Assembly (NCBI GenBank): GCA_023053545.1 | Contig: JAKZAN010000005.1 | Location: 6,448,001-6,512,000, forward strand | DNA from: Lepidurus packardi | Taxonomy: Eukaryota > Arthropoda > Branchiopoda > Notostraca > Triopsidae | Length of the DNA stretch: 64,000 nt | Direction: 5' to 3' | Shown here: positions 1 to 11,500 of the stretch, piece after piece | How positions within the stretch are numbered: position 1 is the stretch's first letter | How the letters are laid out: each line of letters begins with the position of its first letter | Program-made: the position numbers and the translations under genes | The notes under the pieces: model-generated | What the model was told of the DNA's origin: nothing | Database searches by the model: none | What the model saw: the letters and a program-made list of their open reading frames with translations, nothing else

Positions 1-2543
1 TTGTGGTAAAAATAGCTGTGCCGTTTCCGTATTGATTAGCGTTGATTACTTGGATAGCTTCATCCAAGGTGTTGACTGACAAAATGAGCAAAACTGGGCC
101 AAAGATTTCCTCTTGGTAACACGTCATTTTAGGCTAGAAATTAACGTTTAATTAGAGAAAAGTCTACAAATTGGACAAAATTGCTCAGAGTTACTGTGAC
201 ATTTGCCAAAATAGTCGGACCCACGAAATTGCCGTTTTCATATTTGGGAACTTGAATGTTACGTCCATCGAGAAGGCATTTGGCACCTTGGTCAATTCCA
301 GATTGAATCAAATCGCAGATCCGTTGTTTAGCTTCAGGGGAAATCACTGGACAGATGTCCGTATCAGACTCGTGTCCTAGAGACAGAGAACGGGTTGGTT
401 TAATTTTAATTTTGTTTAGTGATCTGTAATTTCTTTTATTTGATTTATTTTTTACCTGCGCCCACTTTCAACTTCTGGGCTCTGGCAACTAATTCGGGGA
501 TCCATTGATTGGCTTCGCCTACGAAAACAGCTGTGGTAAGGGCCATACATTTCTGCCCAGCGCTACCAAAAGCGGCGCCCACTAACTGCTTTAAAGTGTT
601 TTCCTTATTAGCATCAGGCATAATAACTCCATGGTTCTTTGCTCCTATATTGGCTTGCACCCGCTTTCCATTCTTGGCTCCCCTTTCATAAATGTGCTTG
701 CCCTATTAAAAAAAATCCATTTTCATTTAAGTTCTGAAATGAATGTGCTCCTATTTTTTGTTAACAAAGGATTGATTTTCACAGAAGACGACTTACAGGG
801 CGGTCAGATCCTACGAAGGAAATCGCTCTGATGTCGGGATGATCGCAAATGAAATTGGCTGCATCGCGTTCGCCGTGAATAACATTCACTACGCCAGCCG
901 GAACACCTGCTTCTTCTAGCAAATCCACTAGCATCATGCAAGCACCAGGATCTCTTTTAGAGGTTTTCAGGACAAAGGTATTGCCACAAACGATAGCAAT
1001 AGGAAACATCTAAAAAAAATCATAGTTCATGTATTTTGTTATGCTAGCTTTTGCACTACTTTTCGTTATTCATTTATTATCGGTTGTCTAGAAAAAAAGC
1101 GCGAAAGCACTTACCCAAAGCGGGATCATAGCAGGGAAATTAAAAGGCACTATTCCAGCGCACACACCTAAGGGAAGGCGGTAGGAGAACAAATCCATAT
1201 CTTTGGCTATGTTCGGTAAACTTTCTCCCATGGTTAGGCTTGTTACACTGCAGGCATGCTCAACCAGCTCTAGAATAGTAATCTTCGTTAACCATAATCG
1301 GCTCTAACTCCCAATAGATGAATTTTAATTACGCAAGCCGCGAAGAACCTCCCATTCGGCGTCGACCAAAGTTTTGCCTTGCTCTAATGTAATACTCTTA
1401 ACTATTTCTTTCTAAAAAAGCAGAGCTAGACTAGAGAAGGAAAATACTACATTTAGGTTTTATAGATACCATGCTGTTTCTGATGATGTGCTGGTATTTA
1501 AACATGACTTGCTGCCTGGTCAGTACAGACGCTTTGGACCAGGTTTTGAACGCTTCCTTTGCAGAAGCCACAGCAGCTTCCATTTCCCCTTGGGTTGACT
1601 TCGGCACGCGTGTTACTACCTTTTGGGATGAAAGTCAAAATATTCTATGTATCTTTAGCACAGTCCTACATTCTGTTTTTTTTTTTTCATTTATAATTTA
1701 ACAAGCCGTGCCAAACACGACCCAGATGGAAACGCTTTTCGTCTGGAAAGTAGACACGGAAAAAAGAATCAATAAGGTTCTCTAAAAGGATCTTCTCAAA
1801 CTGACTGATGAAGACTTGACTGCTGCCGAAGTACCCACACGATATGCAAGCAATCATCCTGAAATCCCTTTGAAAATTCATTGGCCCAACAGTCGGTTGC
1901 CTGTTCAATGCTTACCTTAACTAGGAATATCACCAAAAGCATGGAAAACAGCGAAAGTTATCTCTCTACCCAAACATGGAAAGCAGATCTATATGCAACT
2001 ATTAAGAGCTTCCGACCTCTTTCCCTGCTACGAGTACTGGGAAATGTACAGAAAAAAGAAATGGCTATTCGTCTTAAGTTATTTCTAGAACAAAGCGAAA
2101 GAAGATCAATTCGCAAGCCTTCGTAGACGACCTTCGTAGATAACCTACAAACCTAGTATTAACACTGTATCCTTAAAACTACCCCCCCCCCCCCCATTGC
2201 AATCTCCTCCATCCGTTGATCTGTTCTAAGCTAAATTGAATGGTATGAATTAATAGTGATTCAGCAAAGAAAGAATTTAAGAGAGAAAATACCTCATTCG
2301 TGGCAGGGTTGTGTACGTCAATCCAGCTATTTGTTTCCGACTCTACGAACTTGTTGTTCAAAAAAAGCTTGGTTGTAGCTACCGAAGAATGCTTCGCCCG
2401 GATAGCAGCCTTGAACGTGATCACGTGCGGCTAAAATGAAAAAAGATTATGCTGTGTACCTTATTTGCCTAAGAATATTAGGGTACTCGTGTAAAATATA
2501 GATAACGTACCATATTGAGGGGGAATTTTAAAAATAAAGCCAT
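1..2543 (-). CDS. ALDH6A1: Methylmalonate-semialdehyde dehydrogenase (acylating), mitochondrial; 3' end outside window
   Basis: Predicted enzyme of valine and thymine catabolism: it converts methylmalonate or malonate semialdehyde with CoA and NAD+ to propionyl- or acetyl-CoA in the mitochondrial matrix. I read nine exons on the minus strand: 2511-2543, 2293-2430, 1470-1619, 1333-1411, 1115-1269, 797-1009, 456-702, 195-376 and <1-133. All junctions keep phase and give 443 residues; about 90 C-terminal residues lie outside the window. Visible signatures are FNFPAMIP (around residue 176), [20 protein letters not shown] and the catalytic cysteine in [13 protein letters not shown] (Cys308), all as I recall them from animal ALDH6A1. 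The N-terminus ([20 protein letters not shown]) is basic and hydrophobic like a transit peptide, with its first 11 codons on a 33-bp exon. The identity is firm; the small first exon is the least certain part. Confidence 0.93.
1700..2130 (+). mobile_element. Degenerate LINE (non-LTR) reverse-transcriptase relic in the ALDH6A1 intron
   Basis: The intron at 1620-2292 carries plus-strand sequence that translates, in more than one frame, to reverse-transcriptase blocks. These include [18 protein letters not shown] followed by [18 protein letters not shown], the usual pattern of LINE palm and fingers (PxxWK..K..xxxxPKxGK ... SYRPISLLxxLGK). Upstream text ([20 protein letters not shown]) looks like the preceding region, also damaged. 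The frame shifts between blocks and internal stops show it is dead. Only about 430 bp remain, with no 3' tail or target-site duplication that I could define. It runs antisense to the host gene. The clade could be RTE- or Jockey-like; I cannot decide. Confidence 0.75.
2182..2195 (+). repeat. Poly(C) run, 14 bp
   Basis: Homopolymer of 14 C immediately after the LINE relic and within the same ALDH6A1 intron. It is prone to length error in assembly. Confidence 0.9.
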
Positions 2544-2904
2544 CGTACAAGTAAAGCTCTTGGAAAAAGTTTTAATACTTAAAAGTCGTCACTTTCGAAT
2601 TTTAATTAACTGTCTGGGAGGCTGGAATGTGCTTAAGAATTGAACTGAAGAAATATAGTTTTCGTCGTGTGTAAGTACGCAGTTGATGTTAAAGCCACTT
2701 CGAATTAAACAGGCTGGTTGATATAATTAATACTTTTCAAATAAGCACAGGAACGATATAGAAACTTTATAGTGTGTCAAGTTACAAACTCGGATTTGGA
2801 TTAACAACCATCCCCAGAAACCTCCAATTTATATCTAACCTAAAGTTTGGCTCCCTTCCCATGTCCAATGGTATTTCGCTCCTTCCCATATCCAGTGATT
2901 TTCA

Positions 2905-4225
2905 GGTCCTCAAAATACCGACTCCGGGAAACAGGCTACTCATTTTGGAGAATGTTTAGTCAATAGTGTAATAGATGGTGTAACTAAAAACTAGAAAAAA
3001 CTAACTTTTCTTGAAAATCATACTTGCTAAGAGCATTCAATTAAGAAACAATTTTGGGGGGTTCCGAAAATACTGATTCCGGGAAACAGGCTACTCATTT
3101 TGGAGAATAGTTACCCTAATTGGGTATCCATTAATCATAACAGAGTGAGCCCACTCATTTTGGGCTACAGCAACATGTATTGAATTGTTGAGAAGATAAA
3201 ACTTTGGGGAGAGGTACCCATGTTGAATAGTAAGTACTCATTTTAGCCTGTCATAATATACCCTAAAAATGGTATAGGGAAACCTTAATGGTCTTATCTT
3301 TATGTTGGGATTAATTAAAGCTTGTTCGGAAGTGACCAACTTGTGTTCCTTCGGGAATAAGACCAAACCTATTACACTAGGATACACTGAAATCTCACTA
3401 ATTACGCTCGAAGACGAAACAGTACCCATCCGAGCTCGTTTGGTCCCAGACTCCCAGAGATCGCAAACAGTGGATTTGAGAACCTAGACCACCTGGAGAA
3501 CCTCAGACCACGGACTTAGACCACCTTCTGACTTAGGACTTAGACCACATGGAGAATCTCACTATAGCACATCCGTACATCGGTAAAAAAAATTGCCATA
3601 TATGTACTCATCGGAGTAGATCACTGTTGGGAACTCTATGAATAATACGCGGGACCAGTAGCGATGAAGACGTGTCTAGGTTACGCGTCTTGTCCGGTCC
3701 AATGTTGCGAAAGTCCAATCATCCTACCTTGCCTTCCAATTATCACACTAGTGTAAGAAGAACTTTCTTCCTCCTTCACTGATTATTGAATGCCTTTGTG
3801 ACTTTTTCCCATCAATAAGCTAAAGTATACGGGAGCAGTAAAAAGGATCTAATTTCTTGCGCGAGGGCTTCCTGTACCGCGTATACAACCCTTTGCGAAA
3901 AAGGCACAACACACAAATCTTAAAACTTTAAAGGGGGATTAAGATTTCAAAACGAAAAAATATGTCATAGAACGGACCAAATTAAGTGTTCTGGCTTGTA
4001 TAGTACCCTTGTACCTTGTAACCCCTTGTACCTTGTAACCCCTTGTACCTTGTAACCCCTTGTACCTTGTAACCCCTTGTATAGTACCCTTCGCATGTCT
4101 CTCTAGAAAAACCTACTAATTAGAAAAACTAACTAGAAAAAAAAAAATCTTGAAAATCATAAATATTAAGAGCATTCAATTTATAAAAACCGGTTTCGGG
4201 AAACAGGCTATACATCTTGGGGAAA
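2905..4225 (+). repeat. Dispersed repeat, three copies (about 2.92, 3.07 and 4.19 kb)
   Basis: A segment whose core reads GGGAAACAGGCTA followed by ACTCATTTTGGAGAA recurs at about 2925-2955, 3075-3107 and 4196-4225. Copies two and three share a longer upstream part (CTTGAAAATCAT, then AGAGCATTCAATT), so a unit of roughly 110 bp was copied within 1.3 kb. I see no terminal repeats or coding capacity and cannot name the family. Confidence 0.7.
4006..4090 (+). repeat. 17-bp tandem repeat (about four units)
   Basis: The unit GTACCTTGTAACCCCTT is repeated about four times almost without change, flanked on both sides by TAGTACCCTT. This is a simple minisatellite with no coding sense. Confidence 0.9.
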
Positions 4226-4483
4226 GGTTACACTTATTATTATGCGTTATGCAAATAAGGGCAGACCATAGTATAAATGTTTATACAGTAGGGTAGACGG
4301 GAAGCTACATATCGTTCACTTGTAAAGTTGCTCAAATAGTTGCAGAAAGGGGAATAGTTGATGGGTGATGTTGGCAGAGCTGCAGATAGCTCGTTTTTTT
4401 CCAGCGCACTCACTCTTTTGCTCGTCACATATTTTCGCGAGCCAATCGCTCGAAATTCGAAAAAAAGAGCGGCTCGCGCTCGG

Positions 4484-4562
4484 TAATCCACGTACATTTT
4501 ACGTACGTTTTCTACGTAGTAAGGAAAGCGCCTTGTAGAAAACGTACGTAGAATGGTGGATT
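4484..4562. repeat. Hairpin-forming inverted repeat
   Basis: Perfect 15-bp arms lie at 4501-4515 (ACGTACGTTTTCTAC) and 4535-4549 (GTAGAAAACGTACGT) with a 19-bp loop. The match continues outward imperfectly (AATCCACGTACATTTT against AGAATGGTGGATTT), giving total arms of about 28 bp. It could be a MITE remnant or a structured site; no target duplication is evident. Confidence 0.8.
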
Positions 4563-7500
4563 TCGCCCATTCGTTCCGCTAGGGAGCGAACTTGGTAAAG
4601 ATTCTATATAAGTATAGTCTTATATGTTCCATAGCATTGGTTAACTTTTTCTCTTTACGCTCATTATTGTGTGCAGACGTTTAGTGAGAGAAATTAGTCA
4701 TAGGTGTATATTTGGCTGCAGTACTCGCAGGATATAGGGGTATGTCACCAGTGATCTCTTTCGACGGAAAATGGTCAACTACTTGAAGTATAAGGTGGCC
4801 GTAAGTGTGAATACTAATAGTATGAAAAATATCAATTCCTAGTGGAATTAGTTAGAGAATCGATACATTCATCTACCGATTTACGTTCGACCCTCATTTT
4901 TTGTATTTCCTGCCATGAGCAAATACATATGACCGTCCTGTCCTCTCAGTAGCCTGGAGCTTCGAAAAGTGGTAATAAAAGGCCCATAAGGAAGGGGTTG
5001 CATGTTCCCTTACCTTTACTCTATGACGCGACTTAGCTCAGACTCAGCTGCCATTGTTGAGGCCAAATCTAGGCACTTTCTGAATCTTTGCTAGGGAGAC
5101 TTGCATGCCACATAATTCTTTTTTTATTATAAGCTAATTCGTAGTATGAACCCATTTGAAAAAAAGATAGAAAACTATATTTTTAGTGATTTTCGAATTA
5201 TATTGTTTTGGTTAGTTTGTTCCGAATTCTTTGAATTTTAAGGGCCATGAATTAACTTGGTCGAAATCGTACGCAGCACGTTTCCTATAATGTATGTTAC
5301 TAAAATCGTAAACTACTCCTTATCTAAAGCAGCACAAGAAAGTAATGGTGATTGTAAGTTCTAAGCTGCAATGTATACGACAACTTGGGTTGAAAACATT
5401 CCAATTCAACCGCTTGCAAGTTGTGTAAGATTTTTTTCATCAATACCATCTTCCAACGACTTCGTAACGTTATCCGCATTTACTAGTGAGCGTTTGCAAG
5501 AAAAGGTCACGGTAAAAATTGTCAGGGCAAAAATAGCATTGGAACAATTGCCGAAACTGCTCTTTTCAATTCGTGGTGTAAAATAAGTCTTTTCCACGCC
5601 CCTTCTAATTGTTGAGCTGTGTGATTAGTCGAGGAACCAGCTTCTCTGATTCGAACTGACGAGAAGAACTCTAGATGGTCTTGATTTAGTTTATATTGTG
5701 GTAAACCGACCCTAGGTGGTGCGAGAGGCACGGGAAGGCAGAGCGGAAAGCTTGAGTCGAGTGGGATTAGGAAGACGGAAGTAGCTATTGTGAGAGCGCG
5801 AGAGTTTGAATGGCAGAGCAGAGTCGTTTGACTTTTGTACTAAATCCCGAATTAGATCCCCATGTTAATAAATTACCCTTACTAAATTAAGTTAAAACTG
5901 TGTCCGCTTTTCTATTAAGACTGGTTCCCCTTCCCTTACTGTAAATTAAGTTAGTGTAATCGAGATTTACGCCCACAATTTGCTAGTAGACACCCTTAAT
6001 ACTGAAAATATAAACAGTATAGTTTGATCATAACTTAATTGAGCTTCTGCAGTGTACAACCAATGTGCTCATCATACATTAAACTAACCGCTGTCAAATC
6101 GTTTCAGAAATCAAGAAAGCCGGTTAAATTACATTACTTTTTACATTTTAGTTTTAGTACGTTACCACGAATAAGTTCGATGGAAAAATGGACTGAACCA
6201 ATCCTTTGACTTCGTTTGGGATTCGCATTCTCTACAACCTTTTTCCATTGCCCAAGCAATTCTACGTTAGTCCATGGATACCTGTTCGAAATAACACATC
6301 ACGGAGCTTAATTGTAATTTTGGAAATGTACAAAATAACGTACTTAAGAAAGGTACCGGTAATATTCTTCCCTTTTTTGTGACTATTCTTACAATTTGGG
6401 AAGGAGCATGATATGACTCTTAGTCTTAAATCTGGTATTAAGATTTCGTGTATTGGGCTCCATGCGTGTGGCGCAAAAAGCTAACGATCGTGACTGTGCT
6501 GACGCTCAACTCTTACTGCTCTCTCACCTTTCCTAACTGACCTCTCACCGAGCATAACTGCCCTCAAGGTCACATTCCAATTGAGAGCATGTAGATGACA
6601 TCATACCAGAGCACTTTTGCAATTGTTTTAACCAAGTGCTACAAAATGCAAACCATGGAAACGTTGGTGAGTATAAACAAAAACCGCCACTGTTGTGGCC
6701 AAATGTACGACTGCGCCCACCTTTACTCCGCAAGCACGGAAGCATAGCGATGCCCTATATGCAAAGTGTAAATGATCTAAGCTCCGTAAATACCTAACTT
6801 TAGCAGCGACAAAAGATCTCATTTCTGAGGTTGAAGTTAATTTCGGGGAAGTGGAATGCTACAAAAGGTATTGATTTTCTTTTAAAGTAGTCTTTAAAGC
6901 CTCTTCATGTAAAAGTCTTGCTGCGAGGATTGTGAAAGACTCCTGCAACGTTAATGTGGGTTTTGTTTTGAAACCTTTTCTAATATTGAATCTGTCACAA
7001 AGCCATTGCAATTGTCAAGTGAAGACAAGACTATTGGGATTGTCTTTATCATTTTGTCTTGTTGTTTTGTCTTGTACGATTTTTTAAATATTGAAGATCT
7101 GTTGCTTTTCTGCATCATTATAAATAAAACTGGAGATAATCACAGGATGAATCCACGGACTTGTAAGACATTTCTAATCATTTCTACTCGCATCTTTCGT
7201 TCCTTACTACGAAATTTCTCAAAAAAAATCCAGGAAAAGGAAAGTACAGGAAGATAATCAGTAAAACGTAGCGTGTTGTATTAAAGAAAAAAATAGCAAG
7301 ACTATTTACTTTGCTTGAGCTGCTCAAGTAAGCAAAAGCGGGTTCCAGTTTCATAATTCTTGAAGACTCCGGAATAGAGCAAAAAAAAGATATTGAAAAG
7401 CATTCACTCGTGTTCTTCATTTTGTCCTTGCCCAATATTATTTACCTTCCGTGTCAGCTTCCGCCTGTATGCTGCTTCCTGATATGTTTCCTGTGATGCT

Positions 7501-7926
7501 TGGTACGCATCTCAACATTGTAGGACTATAACTAGTTTCTACAGGTTAATATAGGGAGCGTGAGAAGGAATTTTTTTTATTAAGAAACTAGCAGATAGTC
7601 CCAGCGCTATATCAGATAAATTATTCCATCGAGTACGATGTGGATTTTTATATATGTGTATATGAATCGATATATTCATATGTACCCAGTGAAACTTCCG
7701 TAAGAGATGTACACAAAAACCTTTTAAAATTAAAAGTAAACCTTTCTAAGTGTAATATGTAAAAATTCATAACTGTTAAAAAAATACCCCACCGATAAAG
7801 AACACTGCACCTTTTGTTAGACTATATTCCAAGCCACTTCAGTTGTGTCGAAGAAATGTAGCAAAAGTCATTCTAGAATGTGCTGGTAAGGAAATGTAGT
7901 TGAAGGCGGGATCAGCCTTCGAGTGC

Positions 7927-7947
7927 AAAAAAAAAAAAAAAAAAAAA
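7927..7947 (+). repeat. Poly(A) tract, 21 bp
   Basis: Uninterrupted run of 21 A. It could be the tail of a retroposed sequence, but I find no recognisable body upstream. Confidence 0.9.
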
Positions 7948-8568
7948 TCCGGATGTGGACAAAAATAAATTATTCCTATCAAAATAAAACGGTAACTACG
8001 CGTATTGCTTAACGAAACTTTCTTGAAAAAAGGGAAGAGAAACAAGTCATAAGAAAGTAGAAGAGTTCGAAGACCGTTGTAAATAGACTAGTACAATAAT
8101 TAGTTTACATTTCTACCTAATAATAAAAGTACGTGCTACGTTCTTTAATATAGTTTGCTACGTTACTGCAAAACAAGATTTCTAAAAGGCATAACTCTGA
8201 TTCAGACTCTTCAGAGAGAGAGACAAGATCGCAAATAAAATAACCAATAACGCATGTTCTATGATTTGCCGTAAGGTTACGAATCACGCTTACATAAGAT
8301 TTAGCTTAAACGGTCAAACATATGTATTATATATCATACAAGCATTCGTCAGCCGCAGACATTTAGCGCCACGGCAATGGCGAAATTTTTGGTTAAAAAG
8401 AGGTTTAGAGTTCGAATTTCGACACTTTCCTGGCTACCAATTCCTTCGTAAGACTAGTGTTAGTGAAGCGCACGACATAAGGGGTATACTCAGCAGTGCA
8501 TCGCAGTAATGCCAGTGGGATGGCTGAAAACGCCTAAAAACTCAATACATTGGGAAACGTTTTCCGCG

Positions 8569-11500
8569 TCAATCGTCGGAGTCTGACCCAACTAATCGTT
8601 TCGAATCCACCAAGGATGACGACCGGAACTGGCGTCGCACGGCTTCCACCTCTTCCTGCTCAACCTGCAACGGACATTCGTTAAAAAATCTCCAAGGAAT
8701 ATAAAAGAAAAAAAGAGAACTTATTTAAAGATACGTTACCTTCAGAGCCCGTAAATGGTATTCTCGGCGACTGATGATAGTACGGTGCGCAAACGTATTC
8801 AAACCTTGGAAAGCCGCCTGGAAAAGCAAACACCAATAAATTAAAAAAGGAAACATAAATAAACAGAGCCAAGCGGTCATCCAAAACAAAATAGTTTACA
8901 AATAAAACCGTTCACAAACTGCCAAGTCAAAGTTTGACTTTGTCGATCCCATAAAATGAGTTCAAACAAGCATGATTCGAAATTTGTGAAGGTACAGTAC
9001 GCTTTCTATTTACTTCAACCCACACAGTCTCGTATAACAAATTAAATTCTGATAAAAAAAAGCCGAGTTCCTTTTGTCGTTATGAAGCACAGAAGGCTAA
9101 CGTTGGGCGAGTTTATAATTTCTTTTGTCAAGCTCTTCGTCATGGTTCTACTTGCATGGCAACCTCTGGGATGGATAAGAATACAGAAAAGAAAAGCTGC
9201 TTTTCATCGAGTTTCGCAGGTATACAGTATACGGCTTTCATTTTCTCGGCTCGGCTAAAGGATATTTAAGAAAGCCGGAGGGTGATCACGAAACGAGAAC
9301 ATACCCTTGAAGTCAGAGCAAAATGGTAGGAGAACGCCCCCTAAATGGTACACGCATTTAAGCGCAAGTCTTCTTTTGTTCGCTGCGGAGACGCGGGCTA
9401 AAACATTTCACCCGTAACCGAAACGACACCAGTGCCATTCCTGCAGGAAAGCTAGCCTGGACAAGTCAGAACATTTCAGTGAAGGTGAATTCTTTTCGAA
9501 CGCTTGGAAACCAATACAAAATCCCCCAACAATGAAGTGTTTGATTGCCTTGTGTTTGTTCAGCTTGGTTTTGTTAGCTGAAGCTGACAAGCCCAACAAG
9601 GTAAATTCTAAACTTAACATGAACTAAAATGGCGCAGGAAGATTTTCTCTTTTACTTCGAAGTTTCAAGCTTGGGTTCAACTTCCCTTTTCCTTAACCAA
9701 ATCTGAGACTAAAACAGGATGTGGTGAAGTACTTTTCGAGCTTATTTTGCAAGACAAATGATGTAACAAAAGACGAAGAAATTTCATTCCTGGTTTTTAG
9801 CTTTCCATTATCTCGAGGTAACTTGGTACTCGATGCTTTGTAGTAATTTAATATAGTCGTGGAGGTAGAGTAAACTGAGGAGTCATATACGGTCATGCAA
9901 ATCTCGTGGGAAGTGTACTGTGCTGCCAAGTCGCATGCTGATTATGTTACAACACACTGGCTTCAAGCCTTCGCTCCCTTTCTTCTATTACTTAATATCC
10001 ATTAAAGAATGCAAGCCAAACATGATCCTGCTGTACTGTACTTTGTGGTATTGATCCAAACGGGGTTGTTCTATACGTGTGAAAAACAAGATTAAACTGA
10101 TACGAGGTCCAAGCCAACCGCGACTGCCCAATTTCGCTTTTATGTTTGCGTTTAGTGCATCGTTAGATTCTCCTTTTAAAAAACTTTTCCTCTGTTCTGG
10201 TTCCTTCATTGCAGCGTAAACGGTCGACCGGGGATTTAGAAGAACTGCCCGAGATTCACAATCACCTCGAACATGGACCCAAATACACCAGCCCCAAGAA
10301 AAGTAAGCAACGGGGATGAAACAGAAAATTAAAGAAAAAACAAATTAGACTCTAATTTGCCTTCGTTGTCTTGTCTTTTTCAAATGGCCTAATACAACAA
10401 CCGTTCCCTTTTGTTTATCTTAGTGCACAGGGAACAGGATAAACCTCACCCTAAGAAGACTGTGACTCACTTCCCCAACCGTAAAACCGTGGACCATCCA
10501 AAACAGAATAGCAATAATTTGGGCCACGTGGGCGAACACCATATTGGTAAAAAGAAAAAAAAAGTTTCCTTATTTCGTAACCAAAGGAAGTTGGTCCCCA
10601 AGAGATAATGTTTCGCTAATCTTCTCTAACTTATTGAAAACTTTTCTTTGCCAATGACTAATATTCCCAAATGCTAATTGAGCGTATGTTTCTTAATTAA
10701 ATAGGCAAACCTCATGCCACCTCGGAGCATCCCATGCTAGGTCATCGAGGCGAACATTGGCCTGAGAAAACTACCAAAGTTTCCCCTCACAAGCGCACAG
10801 ACTCTCCGCATAAGGTAAAAGCCCCCCAAATGAAAGATTGCAATCTTACTGCTTTATAATAATACATGGAAACCTGTAGGAGAATAAGCCTTCTAAGAAG
10901 CCGTATTATCCTAAGGACAAGAAAGCTAAAAAAGCCTACAAGGACAAGGAGCACAAGAAGGACAAAAGCTTCAAAACCAACAAAGAAGGAAAAGCTAAGC
11001 GCCATGCTAGCAAATACTAAGATTAAGCTTGGAGCTCAAGTTGCTGCCGACATTTTTTCAGAGGTCAAATTTGGGTTCTTTAAACGAAGCGGCATCTAGC
11101 TTGGAGATCTTAAAAACTATCAAAATCTTCCATTCAGTTTCTCTGACAAAGCCATTTTTTAACATTTAACATTTTTTAAGGGCCAAGTGTGAATTTTTTC
11201 GACGATGAAAAGCTCTTTTGCGCACTCTATAGCAGCACAATCAACAATCAATACATTCCTTTACGGTTGTAACCCCCCGTAAGGCTTTTAGTTGAAATGA
11301 CAAATGTACTCACCTGTAAGAACTCCGGTGTGGGAAGAACCCGTTCTGCGCACTGACGTATCGCTAGTAATATAGCAACAGGCTCGCGTTGCTTCAAAGC
11401 TTCTTCTTCTGCTAATTTGCACACGGCTAAGGCAAAACGAAACAGCACTTTGTTGCCTTCCAAAAGGAAACAATCCCAGATGTAGAGGTACGTTGTAGGC

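Larger units (their letters stand above)
2544..8568. other. Gene-poor spacer between ALDH6A1 start and TBC1D2-like stop
   Basis: About 6 kb that includes the ALDH6A1 5' flank and the TBC1D2-like 3' flank. No reading frame in it looks like a conserved protein; short open frames (for example 5371-5586 and 8261-8509) have no domain I recognise and lack good splice context. The content is repeats, listed separately: a short repeat near 2.9, 3.08 and 4.2 kb, a 17-bp array near 4.0 kb, an inverted repeat near 4.5 kb and a poly(A) tract at 7927-7947. Confidence 0.6.

Noticed and set aside
5371-5597. Open frames on both strands near 5.4-5.6 kb
   Set aside because: Mutual shadows without conserved motifs or splice context.
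8261-8509. 82-codon plus-strand frame before the TBC1D2-like stop
   Set aside because: No recognised domain and no neighbouring exon; likely chance or 3' flank.
9082-9260. Short plus-strand frame with a hydrophobic stretch (MKHRRLTLGEFIISF...)
   Set aside because: 58 codons, no splice link to the downstream secreted-protein gene and no known match; probably chance.
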